From: JBGOTP01 sp041476545 | Lineage (GTDB): Bacteria; Acidobacteriota; Vicinamibacteria; Vicinamibacterales; CAVVIG01 | Length of the DNA: 20,014 nucleotides | Assembly: GCA_041476545.1 (NCBI GenBank) | Contig: JBGOTP010000052.1 | Location: 1-20,014, forward strand | Reading direction: 5' to 3' | Shown here: in pieces, positions 1 to 6,676 of the stretch | Position numbering within the stretch: position 1 is the first letter of the stretch | How the letters are laid out: every line of letters begins with the position of its first letter | Made by a program: the position numbers and the translations under genes | Notes under the pieces: generated by a model | The model's input: only the letters and a program-made list of their open reading frames with translations | Told to the model about the DNA's origin: nothing | Database searches by the model: none

Positions 1-276
1 CGGCTGTCGACAGATATGCTCGAGGTATTCGAGACGGGCGTCCGGTATCACCTGATTCACGCCGTGGCCCTGCTCGCGACGGCCGCGCTGTTTGGACGGG
101 CCAGCGGCCGTCTGCTCATGGCCGCCGGATGGCTGTTCAGCGGGGGGATCGTCCTCTTCTCCGGCAGCCTGTACGTGTTGGCGCTGACCGGCGTCACCAC
201 GCTTGGCATCGTCACGCCCTTTGGAGGGCTCGCGTTGCTCGCCGGGTGGGCGTGTCTGCTTGTCGCGGCGATCTAA
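1..276 (+). CDS. DUF423 family inner-membrane protein, 3' part (5' end outside window)
   Basis: The reading frame is open from base 1 to the TAA at 274-276, giving the last 91 residues of a small membrane protein. It shows about three hydrophobic segments and the features expected of DUF423 (YgdD-like) proteins: a FETGVRYH stretch followed by HA, then FSGSLY with LALTG, then TPFGGLALLAGW near the end. Family members are usually about 120 residues, so roughly 30 N-terminal residues lie upstream of the window. An internal ATG at 16 exists, but the family-like residues RLSTD before it indicate that it is not the start. The function of the family is not known; it is a predicted cytoplasmic-membrane protein. 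It converges on the minus-strand gene ending at 345. Confidence 0.8.
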   Translation, partial: RLSTDMLEVFETGVRYHLIHAVALLATAALFGRASGRLLMAAGWLFSGGIVLFSGSLYVLALTGVTTLGIVTPFGGLALLAGWACLLVAAI

Positions 277-288
277 ACCCGCATCCCA

Positions 289-323
289 GACTCGGGACTC
301 AGGGCAAGGGCTGAGGGCTCGGC
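289..323. repeat. Degenerate 7-bp tandem repeat in a convergent intergenic gap
   Basis: The 68-base gap between two convergent genes contains five consecutive heptamers with clear period 7: GACTCGG, GACTCAG, GGCAAGG, GCTGAGG, GCTCGGC. CTCAG (298-302) and CTGAG (311-315) can also pair as a weak 5-bp stem. There is no T-tract, so it is not a standard intrinsic terminator. The period matches the heptamer tract at 18591-18691. Confidence 0.5.
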
Positions 324-344
324 AACTGATCGCGCATGGCTCCA

Positions 345-1082
345 TCAGAGCCCGCGGCTTCTGCCCCGAGCCGCCGGGGCCGGCGTTGGTGGCGGCGTCG
401 TTGGAGCGGGCCGGTATTCAATCATCACGTTACTGACGATCGCGATCGGCCGGCCCACCGACGAGTAGGTGGCCGCGCCGTCCACTCGTTCAACGATGAG
501 CTTCTCGCCAAGCAGGCTGACCTGATTCTCCGCTTCGGGAATCGTGATGGTCACGTGCTCCACTCCCGTCGGCGCGACGGCTTTGAGTCCGGCGGGGCCC
601 GCGCCGCCGCCAATGCGATCGACGAGATCGGCGGCGGTTCTGAACTCGCTTTGAATCGCGGCGCGGCTAATCAATGTGTTGTCGGCCGTCAGCGCGCCAA
701 TCGTTGCCGTGTAGCGCGCGAATGCCCGCCTGGCCTGAACCTGCTCTTCCGAGTACGTGTGGCGGTTGTGCAGGTCGAATGTGAGTGTGACCGGTCCGGT
801 GTGGGGCGGCAGGGTGATGAGAATGCCGTCCGCGGGAAGGCGACCGGTGAGCACGTCGCAGTAGCTCCGCTTCGAGTTGACCCCGACGCCAAGAGGGGCC
901 GGACAGCTCACTTGCGGCGCCACGGTCTTCAGCGGAATAGGGAGAGGAACGGCGGGACGACGCGCCGGTACGGCGCCTCTGCGCTGGAGGGCTACACCGG
1001 GCGACGCGCCCACAACAGTCAGTTGCGCGAGCGCCACTAGCGCCGCGCCCAACGCGGTCACTGCTAATCTTCGCCGATGCAT
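345..1082 (-). CDS. Exported protein of unknown function
   Basis: A 245-residue protein that I do not recognise. The start at 1082 (MHRRRLAVTALGAALVAL...) gives a typical signal peptide: an Arg-rich N-terminus, a hydrophobic core and a likely cleavage near residue 26, after VVGA. The mature part has a Pro/Arg-rich stretch, two cysteines about 15 residues apart (SCPAP and RSYC) that could form a disulfide in the envelope, a beta-rich middle, and a Pro/Ala-rich tail after EYRPAP. The frame is open further upstream, but that part runs antisense-like through folE in another frame and is not coding. The start lies 19 bases inside the end of folE on the same strand, so the two genes are probably co-transcribed. 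No enzymatic motif is visible. Confidence 0.6.
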   Translation of the reverse strand: MHRRRLAVTALGAALVALAQLTVVGASPGVALQRRGAVPARRPAVPLPIPLKTVAPQVSCPAPLGVGVNSKRSYCDVLTGRLPADGILITLPPHTGPVTLTFDLHNRHTYSEEQVQARRAFARYTATIGALTADNTLISRAAIQSEFRTAADLVDRIGGGAGPAGLKAVAPTGVEHVTITIPEAENQVSLLGEKLIVERVDGAATYSSVGRPIAIVSNVMIEYRPAPTTPPPTPAPAARGRSRGL

Positions 1083-1672
1083 GCCAGGCCACCGGATGCG
1101 GCACGTTCGACGGCCGTCGAAGCCGCACTCCTGAGCTTGATCAATTCGAGAAATTCCATGCGTGTCCGCGCGTTGTTGCGGAACGCCCCCTGCATCGCGC
1201 TCGTCACCGCAAAGGAATTCTGCTTCTCGACGCCGCGCATCGACATGCAGAGATGCGTCGCCTCCATGACAACCGCCACACCGAGCGGCGCAACCTTCTC
1301 GCTGATGGTGTCGGCCACCTGATTGGTGAGTCGCTCCTGCACCTGCAACCGGCGGCTGAACACGTCCACGATCCGTGGGATCTTGCTGAGGCCGATGACC
1401 CTGTTTCTCGGGATGTAGGCCACGTGGCACTTGCCGAAGAAGGGCAGCAGGTGATGCTCGCACAGACTGTAGAAGTCGATGTCCTTGACGATGACCATCT
1501 CGCTATAATCGACCGTGAACAGTGCGTTGTTCAGCACATCATCAATGTCTGCGTCGTACCCGCTCGTCAGAAACTTGAGGGCTTTCTCCACCCGTTTGGG
1601 GGTATCGGCCAGGCCTTCCCGACCCGGATCCTCGCCGAGTTCGGCCAGCAGCTTCCTGATGAGGTCCTGCAT
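1064..1672 (-). CDS. folE: GTP cyclohydrolase I (type IA)
   Basis: A 202-residue FolE, which converts GTP to 7,8-dihydroneopterin triphosphate, the first step of tetrahydrofolate (and in many bacteria queuosine) synthesis in the cytoplasm. The zinc-site motif CEHHLLPF is at residues 71-78 (Cys71, His74), and the second ligand Cys142 sits in ATHLCMSMRGV. The N-terminus (LLAELGEDPGREGLADTPKRV) is the normal family start. The fold normally ends near RMEFLELI (about residue 178); here about 22 extra Ala/Ser-rich residues follow and overlap the next gene by 19 bases. A weak AGAAG precedes the ATG, and a TAGAAT/TATAGA sequence at 1679-1686 ends only 6-8 bases before it, so the message may be almost leaderless. 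The ATG region overlaps the divergent gene starting at 1659. Confidence 0.96.
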   Translation of the reverse strand: MQDLIRKLLAELGEDPGREGLADTPKRVEKALKFLTSGYDADIDDVLNNALFTVDYSEMVIVKDIDFYSLCEHHLLPFFGKCHVAYIPRNRVIGLSKIPRIVDVFSRRLQVQERLTNQVADTISEKVAPLGVAVVMEATHLCMSMRGVEKQNSFAVTSAMQGAFRNNARTRMEFLELIKLRSAASTAVERAASGGLACIGED

Positions 1673-2387
1673 CTTCTTATTCTATATCTGCACGTCCGCC
1701 GTCATCCTGACCGGACGGGTGCACGCCCAGACTCCCGACGCCCTCTATGCCGATCGAGCGAATCCGGCCAGCGCCGGGCGTGCAGCGGAAATCTGGACGG
1801 CCGAGCTGGCCGAGCAACCGAAATCATTCGAGGCCGCCTGGAAGCTTGCGCGCATCTGCTACTGGCTCGGCGGCCACGCACCAGAGTCTCAGCGCCGCAC
1901 GTTCCTCAATCGCGGAGTTGATGCGGGCCGCAAGGCTGCCGGCACCGAACCATTGCGTCCCGAGGGGCACTTCTGGACGGCGGCCAACATGGGGGCCCTT
2001 GCCGAGTCGTTCGGTCTGACGGCGGGGCTGAAGTACCGCGGCCCGATCAAGAGCGATCTCGTGGTGGTCCTGCGCCTCGATCCTGCCTTCATGAGCGGGT
2101 CCGCAAATCGCGCGCTCGGCCGCTGGTACTTCAAGGTGCCGCACCTGTTTGGAGGCAGCAACAAGCGCGCGGAGGAGCATCTGCGGGCCGCGCTCACATA
2201 CGACGAGCGCAGCACCATTACGCACTTCTTCCTCGCTGAACTTCTCATCGACGAGCACCGGAAGGACGAAGCGCGCTCGGAGCTCCAGCAGGTGATCGAT
2301 GCGCCGTTCAATCCGGAATGGGTGCCCGAAGATCAGGACTACAAGCGCCGGGCCCTTGTCCTGGTCCAGACACTCCGTAGTCGATGA
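1659..2387 (+). CDS. Exported TPR-like helical-repeat protein (TatT-like)
   Basis: A 242-residue protein starting with a signal peptide (MRSCIFLFYICTSAVIL, cleavage likely after VHA, before QTPDA). The mature part is alpha-helical with TPR-like spacing: an AEIWTAEL helix, FEAAWKLARICYWLG, a long central part with GHFWTAANMG and LGRWYFKVPHLFGG, then ERAL-type helices (RAEEHLRAALTYDE, FFLAELLID, EARSELQQVID). The Gly-rich loop and the overall order resemble the TRAP-transporter T-component (TatT) family; no TRAP permease gene is in view, so that assignment is tentative. The frame is open upstream to 1515, but that part is antisense to folE. The ATG at 1659 is chosen because of the signal peptide. 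No clear Shine-Dalgarno precedes it, and its first 14 bases overlap the start of divergent folE. Confidence 0.7.
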   Translation: MRSCIFLFYICTSAVILTGRVHAQTPDALYADRANPASAGRAAEIWTAELAEQPKSFEAAWKLARICYWLGGHAPESQRRTFLNRGVDAGRKAAGTEPLRPEGHFWTAANMGALAESFGLTAGLKYRGPIKSDLVVVLRLDPAFMSGSANRALGRWYFKVPHLFGGSNKRAEEHLRAALTYDERSTITHFFLAELLIDEHRKDEARSELQQVIDAPFNPEWVPEDQDYKRRALVLVQTLRSR

Positions 2388-2419
2388 CCTGCTTAAAGGT
2401 GCCGTCCTGTGGCACTTTC

Positions 2420-2489
2420 CGGAATCCTGCCCTCCAGCACCGAGCCTGAAGCCTCGGATTTCGGCCCAATACAGAAGACCAGGATTTCG
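2420..2489. repeat. Nested inverted repeat in the leader region of the receiver-like gene
   Basis: In the 153-base gap before the receiver-like gene, CGGAATCCTG (2420-2429) pairs with CAGGATTTCG (2480-2489) at 9 of 10 positions. Inside it CCGAG (2440-2444) pairs with CTCGG (2453-2457). It has no T-tract and no homology to a riboswitch class that I can recognise. It could be an RNA structure, an operator, or chance. Confidence 0.3.
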
Positions 2490-2540
2490 GGGCCGTGGCA
2501 CGATTCCTGAATCAGCGGTGTCCAAGGAGATAGAGCTGAC

Positions 2541-2963
2541 GTGCCCATTACCCTTCCGACAACTGCTGGCACGACCGGCGAGCCCCTCAGAGGTTCCAGC
2601 GGGTCCGCGCCAGCATTGCCGTCGTTCATTCAGAACGTGGTCATCGTCAACGGCAGAAGTGAGACCCTGTCCGTGCTGGAAACGGTGCTCGAAGCCGGTC
2701 GCTACGACGTGACATTCGCCGACTCCTCCGAGCACGCTTACTCGCAAATCAAGCGCGTGCGGCCGGACCTCATCGTCCTCTACATGCGCATCGAAGACAT
2801 GCATGGCTTCCAGCTGCTCTCGATGCTGAAGCTGGACGCGGACACGCGGAAGATTCCTGTCCTCACCTACACGACGGAGTTCGAAGGTCGGAAAGCGGCG
2901 GATGACACATTCGAATCCGACCACGAGATCTTCTCGTCCAGGCCCGCGCCGCGGATGAATTGA
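2541..2963 (+). CDS. Receiver-like (pseudo-receiver) protein lacking the phosphoacceptor Asp
   Basis: A 140-residue protein with a GTG start and a strong Shine-Dalgarno (AAGGAGA, 2524-2530, ten bases upstream). After a Pro/Ser/Thr-rich N-terminus of about 28 residues comes a response-regulator-like fold: QNVVIVNGRSETLSVLE, then YDVTFADS, RPDLIVLYMRIEDMHGFQLL, then a helix and KIPVLTYTT. In a normal receiver the residue after DLIVL is the phosphorylated Asp; here it is Tyr. The acidic pair after beta-strand 1 is also replaced (IVNG instead of IVDD), and the usual KP motif is absent from the shortened C-terminus. It therefore cannot be phosphorylated in the usual way and more likely acts as a protein-protein module. 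It has no output domain. The PilZ gene starts 20 bases downstream, suggesting co-expression. Confidence 0.75.
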   Translation: MPITLPTTAGTTGEPLRGSSGSAPALPSFIQNVVIVNGRSETLSVLETVLEAGRYDVTFADSSEHAYSQIKRVRPDLIVLYMRIEDMHGFQLLSMLKLDADTRKIPVLTYTTEFEGRKAADDTFESDHEIFSSRPAPRMN

Positions 2964-2983
2964 CCGTGGTATAGTCCCGCCGG

Positions 2984-3373
2984 GTGGCGACGTCGAACGA
3001 CGACGGCCGGTCCGGAATTCCTCCACAGGTCGTGGATCACGCGCGCGGCGCGGAGCGCGTGAAGATCCTGGGCGAGCTCCAGGGCGAGATCATGGTCTTC
3101 CAGCCCATGGCCGTCACCGAGATCGGCCGCACTGGCGCGCAGGTGGAAACGGCCTTTGCCCTCCACGTCGATTCCCTGCACGATGTCCGTCTGACGCTCG
3201 GCAGTCGTTCGATTGTGTTGAAGGGCCGCGTCGCGCACTGCAGCATTTCCGACGTTGGCGAGGAACTGGTCACCTATCGGTCCGGACTCGAGTTCGTTGA
3301 ACCGTCGGACCGCGTCTTCTCCGTCATCTCGGAGTTCATCGACACCGTCAGGGACGGACGCCGTACTACTTGA
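2984..3373 (+). CDS. PilZ domain protein (putative c-di-GMP binding)
   Basis: A 129-residue single-domain protein with a GTG start. PilZ features are present: an RxxxR motif (Arg21 and Arg25 in RGAER), a beta-barrel pattern with VTEIGRTGAQVET (residues 44-56), a V-L-L repeat ending in VLKGRVAHC, and YRSGLEFVEPS near the end. The second c-di-GMP contact motif, normally (D/N)xSxxG, reads ExGxxG here, so affinity for c-di-GMP may be reduced or specificity changed. It lies 20 bases after the pseudo-receiver gene and probably shares its transcript. The last 8 bases overlap the end of the convergent gene at 3366. No clear Shine-Dalgarno is visible; a TATAGT at 2970-2975 could be a -10 element. Confidence 0.75.
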   Translation: MATSNDDGRSGIPPQVVDHARGAERVKILGELQGEIMVFQPMAVTEIGRTGAQVETAFALHVDSLHDVRLTLGSRSIVLKGRVAHCSISDVGEELVTYRSGLEFVEPSDRVFSVISEFIDTVRDGRRTT

Positions 3374-3767
3374 TCTTCAGATGCTGGAGGTAGTCGCCGG
3401 AGTCGATGCGCTGCGCCTGACCAAGGGGAGCATTGTAGAAATACACCCAGACGGGTTCGACCCGCCCGTCATCGAACGTAACGGGAGTCACGACGCGCGT
3501 GTAGAGGCTGGTGTCGGGTTCGGCTGCGCTGTACCCCTCGATCTCGTCGAGGGCGCTCAAGACTTCTTCGGCCTCGAGCATCTCGTGCACTTCGCCCCAG
3601 ACGCGCGCATCGTCGGCCGGAACGGCTGCGGGATAAATCCCCAAGTCGAATAGGACGGCCTGAATCCACCCATGGCCGACGGCCTTGAGCTGCCGATCGA
3701 GCGTGGAACGGCCCTGTCGTCGGAAGCCGCTCATCAGCGTGCCGTAGAAGAAGACGAGGTCGGTCAT
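3366..3767 (-). CDS. Gamma-glutamylcyclotransferase-like (AIG2/GGCT fold) protein
   Basis: A 133-residue protein of the gamma-glutamylcyclotransferase superfamily. The N-terminus MTDLVFFYGTLMSG carries the YGTL signature that binds substrate in the cavity, and LDEIEGY (residues 73-79) carries the candidate catalytic Glu77. Later, SLYTRVVTPVTF and VWVYFYN match the strands that follow in this fold. Family enzymes release 5-oxoproline from gamma-glutamyl compounds, but substrates differ widely and cannot be read here. The longer frame upstream of 3767 runs into the next gene's tail and is not needed. It overlaps the convergent PilZ gene by 8 bases and lies 37 bases downstream of the exported-protein gene ending at 3805, so it may be the last gene of that transcript. 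Confidence 0.8.
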   Translation of the reverse strand: MTDLVFFYGTLMSGFRRQGRSTLDRQLKAVGHGWIQAVLFDLGIYPAAVPADDARVWGEVHEMLEAEEVLSALDEIEGYSAAEPDTSLYTRVVTPVTFDDGRVEPVWVYFYNAPLGQAQRIDSGDYLQHLKIK

Positions 3768-3804
3768 AGTCGCGTCGTCAGTAGTTACGGCGAGGCGACG
3801 AGTT

Positions 3805-4815
3805 CTATTTACCGGACGGTTCCGGCTTGCTTTGCCGGATTCCGCCGGCCAATCCAAGGACATCCACCAGTTGGGCCGGGGCGTCGAACGACAATGAGAC
3901 GGTGGTCCCAGTGCCCCCAAGCGCGAGCGAGTCGAGGAAGCCCTTCAAGCTCGGCTGAGAGGCGACCTGCATTCTGCCGAGCGCGATGAAGCCGCGAACC
4001 ACCTCTCGAAGATTGTCCGCCGCCTGCTGGTCGCGGGTATCGGCCCGGAACATCCCGCGAAGACCGCCGTCGACCTGGAGATTCGTGGCAAACCACGTGA
4101 TCGGCGGTAGTTGCCGTGCGAGGCCGTCTGGCAGGTGTGCCTGGGACGCCAGCTCATCAAACTGGCCCACCGCCCACGCGTCACCTGCCGTCAACGAGCG
4201 CAGCTGGCCCATCAGCTCCGCATTCTCGGTGACACCCGCCGCGCCGCTCTTCTGGTCCACGGCCGTCTGAACGAGCGAGGTGCTACCGAGGGCCGCAATG
4301 CCGGGCTCGATGAAGGCCACGGCAAAACTCTCGGAAGGACTGGGCTTCAGGCCCTGGCCCGCCACAATGATGCGGGTGCCTTTGTACTCGTCGACACGTG
4401 CGCCCTGTTCCCGCATCAGCGCTTCGATCCTGGCCGTGTCAAAGCGCCCACGGGCGATCACGAGCACGGCGGCCGGCATCTGCTGACCGGCCTGTGAAGG
4501 GGCCAGACAGGCGAGGACCCGATCGATATCGGTCTCGACATTGATGCCGGTTCGTTCGGCGAACTCGCGCTGTCCGTCCCCGCTCATCGGCAGGGCATTC
4601 CGCACTTTCTGTCGAAACTCGGAATCCATCACCTCGCGAACATTGGCGTAGGCCACCAGACGCGCGGCGCGGGGCAGGAACCGCAGATCCTCAACACCAG
4701 GCTGGCCAGCGAGGACACCCGGGAACCCCGCGTAATAGGCCACGAGCCCGGTGCCAACGCCCACGACCATCACGAGCAACGAAGCGATCACGAAATACCG
4801 GGTCCGAGTGATCAT
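3805..4815 (-). CDS. Membrane-anchored exported protein, unknown function, linked to ABC exporter
   Basis: A 336-residue protein with an N-terminal hydrophobic segment (FVIASLLVMVVGVGTGLVAYY) that is a signal anchor or signal peptide; the remainder should be periplasmic. After PRAARLVAYANVREVMDSEFRQ come repeated alpha/beta patterns (RVLACLAP, AAVLVIARGRFDTARIEALM, GTRIIVAG, FAVAFIEPGIAALG), arranged as in DUF3352-like proteins, which is a tentative match. The C-terminus (LGGTGTTVSLSFDAPAQLVDVL) again fits that style. GAGGGG precedes the ATG at 4815 with suitable spacing, which supports this start over an in-frame ATG about 50 bases upstream. It follows the last ABC permease by 98 bases on the same strand; this could be a separate promoter or the same transcript. 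A role with the transporter is inferred from position only. Confidence 0.65.
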   Translation of the reverse strand: MITRTRYFVIASLLVMVVGVGTGLVAYYAGFPGVLAGQPGVEDLRFLPRAARLVAYANVREVMDSEFRQKVRNALPMSGDGQREFAERTGINVETDIDRVLACLAPSQAGQQMPAAVLVIARGRFDTARIEALMREQGARVDEYKGTRIIVAGQGLKPSPSESFAVAFIEPGIAALGSTSLVQTAVDQKSGAAGVTENAELMGQLRSLTAGDAWAVGQFDELASQAHLPDGLARQLPPITWFATNLQVDGGLRGMFRADTRDQQAADNLREVVRGFIALGRMQVASQPSLKGFLDSLALGGTGTTVSLSFDAPAQLVDVLGLAGGIRQSKPEPSGK

Positions 4816-4913
4816 GGGAGTCCCCTCAAGACTTCTATACGGACAGGACCGGGGCCGCGTTCCCATTTTTTCGCTCACCCGCAGGCCTTGAACTCGAGAA
4901 CGTGCCGTTGGCC

Positions 4914-5756
4914 CTACTGATCGAGCACGAATTCCCGTGTCCGGGTCGCCCGGCTTGCCAGCCAGAGCGCCACGACCGTGATACCGGCCAGGGACGCCAG
5001 GCTTGTGGCAAGCGGCGGGATCTCGTTGAACAACTGCAGGATCCCGCTCACCACCGACTCTTCGCTCGGCATGGCGTGAGGCACGAGTGCCTGGAGATAG
5101 AACGCCACTGACGCGCGCTTCAGGTAGCCCGGAAAAATCAGGATCCCCGGTTCCCAGCCGAAAGTGAACACGAGACCCACGACGAGCGGGCGCTTGACGC
5201 GCGCCCCGACAAACGCAAAGAGCGCCCCGTAGGCCGTCAGCCCGACGGCCAGCATGCCGAGGTCCGCCAGAAGGGCCGGGACCTGCTCGCCGATGCCCCC
5301 GCCACCGATCGGAGACAGGACGAAGTAGACAATGACCGCCGAGGGAAGCACGAGGAGGGCCGTGCACACGAGAAACGCCAGGTACTTTCCCACGAGCACC
5401 GCGCCACGCGGAATCGGACGGGTGAAGAGGTAGGTGATTGTCTTGTCTTCCACCTCGTCGGCGATGAGTGCTGTCCCGTAGAACACGCCAAGCACGGGCA
5501 CAATGAAGCGAATGTAGAGCAGCCAGACTATCAGGCCGAAGATGGCGGATCCGCTCATCCGCGCGCCGTTGACCATCGGCAGACGGGCGGGCGTCCACAT
5601 CGTGACGGCGCGGATTCCGAGCGCCAGCGCGACCGGTCCGCCCGCGACGAGCGCCAGGAACACGGAACGGCGAGACCAGAGCATCTCGCCAAGGGACAGA
5701 TCGAAGATTCGCCAGGCCGAGCGGACCAACGCCGGCGGCGCAGGACGGGTGCTCAC
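4914..5756 (-). CDS. ABC-2 type transporter permease
   Basis: A 280-residue integral membrane protein with six likely transmembrane segments. The ABC-2 hallmark LIADEVEDKTITYLFTRPI (about residues 98-116), followed by GKYLAF, marks the cytoplasmic coupling region after the second segment. It starts with GTG at 5756, and the four bases GTGA are shared with the stop of the ATPase gene upstream, so translation of the two is coupled. It pairs with that ATPase as an exporter; the substrate is not readable. The other permease of the cluster has a different N-terminus (MPIHDQGYR type), so the two are not recent duplicates. C-terminal residues RTREFVLDQ are cytoplasmic. Confidence 0.88.
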   Translation of the reverse strand: MSTRPAPPALVRSAWRIFDLSLGEMLWSRRSVFLALVAGGPVALALGIRAVTMWTPARLPMVNGARMSGSAIFGLIVWLLYIRFIVPVLGVFYGTALIADEVEDKTITYLFTRPIPRGAVLVGKYLAFLVCTALLVLPSAVIVYFVLSPIGGGGIGEQVPALLADLGMLAVGLTAYGALFAFVGARVKRPLVVGLVFTFGWEPGILIFPGYLKRASVAFYLQALVPHAMPSEESVVSGILQLFNEIPPLATSLASLAGITVVALWLASRATRTREFVLDQ

Positions 5757-6676
5757 GACTTCACCAGATATTCAAAAACTGCCTGCAGGTTGTCGTCAGG
5801 GGATGTGACCTCGTGAATCGCCCCCAGTTCACCCGACGCGGCGAGCGCCGTCAACCGTGCGTAGAACGCGTCGGGACGCGCGGTCTGCACGATCACGGCT
5901 CCCTCCTCGAATTTCAGACTCAGCACATCGTCTTCCGAGAGAAACGCACGAGCGAGGGCGCGCGTGTCGTCCGCGCGCACGTGGACAGTGTGCGGATGCT
6001 CGTCGATCAGATCTCGAATCTGGTGAATGTTGCCTTCAGCCAGGATCCGGCCCTGATTCACGAGCAGGATGTTCGACGTCATCGACTCGATCTCATGGAG
6101 AATATGGCTCGATACGAGGATGCTCTTCCCCGATCGGCCCCATTCCTTGATCAACCGCATCGTCTTGCGCCGCGCGATCGGGTCCATCCCCGCCAGCGGC
6201 TCGTCGAGAATCAGGAGTTCCGGGTCGTGCGCCAACGCCTGTGCCATCTTCACGCGTTGCCGCATCCCTTTGCTGTATGCGCCGATCTTTTTCCCGGCGG
6301 CGTCGGCGAGATCCACGAAGTCGAGCGCGCGCCGCGCCATCGCGGCCGCCTCCTGGTCGCTGACGCCGTTCAGACGCACGAGAGCGGTGACCCATTCGAG
6401 TCCCGTCATCCGTTCGTAGAAGGCGTCCTGCTCGGGACAGAAGCCGATCCGGAAGTACAACGCGGGATTACCCCAAATGGGTTCGCCGAGAACCGACAGG
6501 GTGCCCTTGCTGGGCTTGAGCTGACCGGTCACGAGCTTCATGAAGGTCGACTTGCCCGCCCCATTGGGACCCAGCAGCCCGGTGATGCCGGACGGCACCG
6601 ACAGGGAAACATCGTTCAATCCGATGACCTGGCCGTACCACTTGGACACGTGGTCCGCGGCGATAATCGCGCCCAT
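5753..6676 (-). CDS. ABC transporter ATP-binding protein
   Basis: A 307-residue ABC ATPase powering an ABC-2 exporter. It has Walker A GPNGAGKST (36-44), a CPEQD segment at the Q-loop (80-84), the signature YSKGM (134-138), Walker B LLILDEP (Asp158, Glu159) and the H-loop His191 in SSHILHE. The C-terminal 90 residues (from about TVHVRADD) form the extra domain usual for this subfamily. The ATG at 6674-6676 overlaps the upstream permease stop as TGATG, and the end overlaps the next permease by 4 bases. The open frame further upstream to 7456 is out-of-frame reading of that permease and is not coding. Confidence 0.93.
   Translation of the reverse strand: MGAIIAADHVSKWYGQVIGLNDVSLSVPSGITGLLGPNGAGKSTFMKLVTGQLKPSKGTLSVLGEPIWGNPALYFRIGFCPEQDAFYERMTGLEWVTALVRLNGVSDQEAAAMARRALDFVDLADAAGKKIGAYSKGMRQRVKMAQALAHDPELLILDEPLAGMDPIARRKTMRLIKEWGRSGKSILVSSHILHEIESMTSNILLVNQGRILAEGNIHQIRDLIDEHPHTVHVRADDTRALARAFLSEDDVLSLKFEEGAVIVQTARPDAFYARLTALAASGELGAIHEVTSPDDNLQAVFEYLVKS

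Noticed and set aside
336..1040. Plus-strand open frame (234 codons) opposite the exported protein gene
   Set aside because: The minus-strand frame has a signal peptide and normal composition; this one is an Arg-rich shadow.
1729..1740. AGACTCCCGACG, similar to the tsaD palindrome arm
   Set aside because: No matching second arm nearby; it encodes normal residues after the signal peptide and is likely chance.
2410..2415. TGGCAC word as a sigma-54 site
   Set aside because: No GC dinucleotide at the required spacing.
1824..3026. Minus-strand open frame (400 codons) across the TPR-like and receiver-like genes
   Set aside because: Crosses two convincing plus-strand genes and an intergenic gap; composition is Arg/Pro-rich without motifs.
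4866..4871. T6 run that could end a terminator on the plus strand
   Set aside because: No plus-strand gene ends there and no proper GC-rich hairpin precedes it.
4816..5598. N-terminal extension of the exported-protein frame
   Set aside because: It reads the permease gene out of frame. An SD and signal anchor support the start at 4815.
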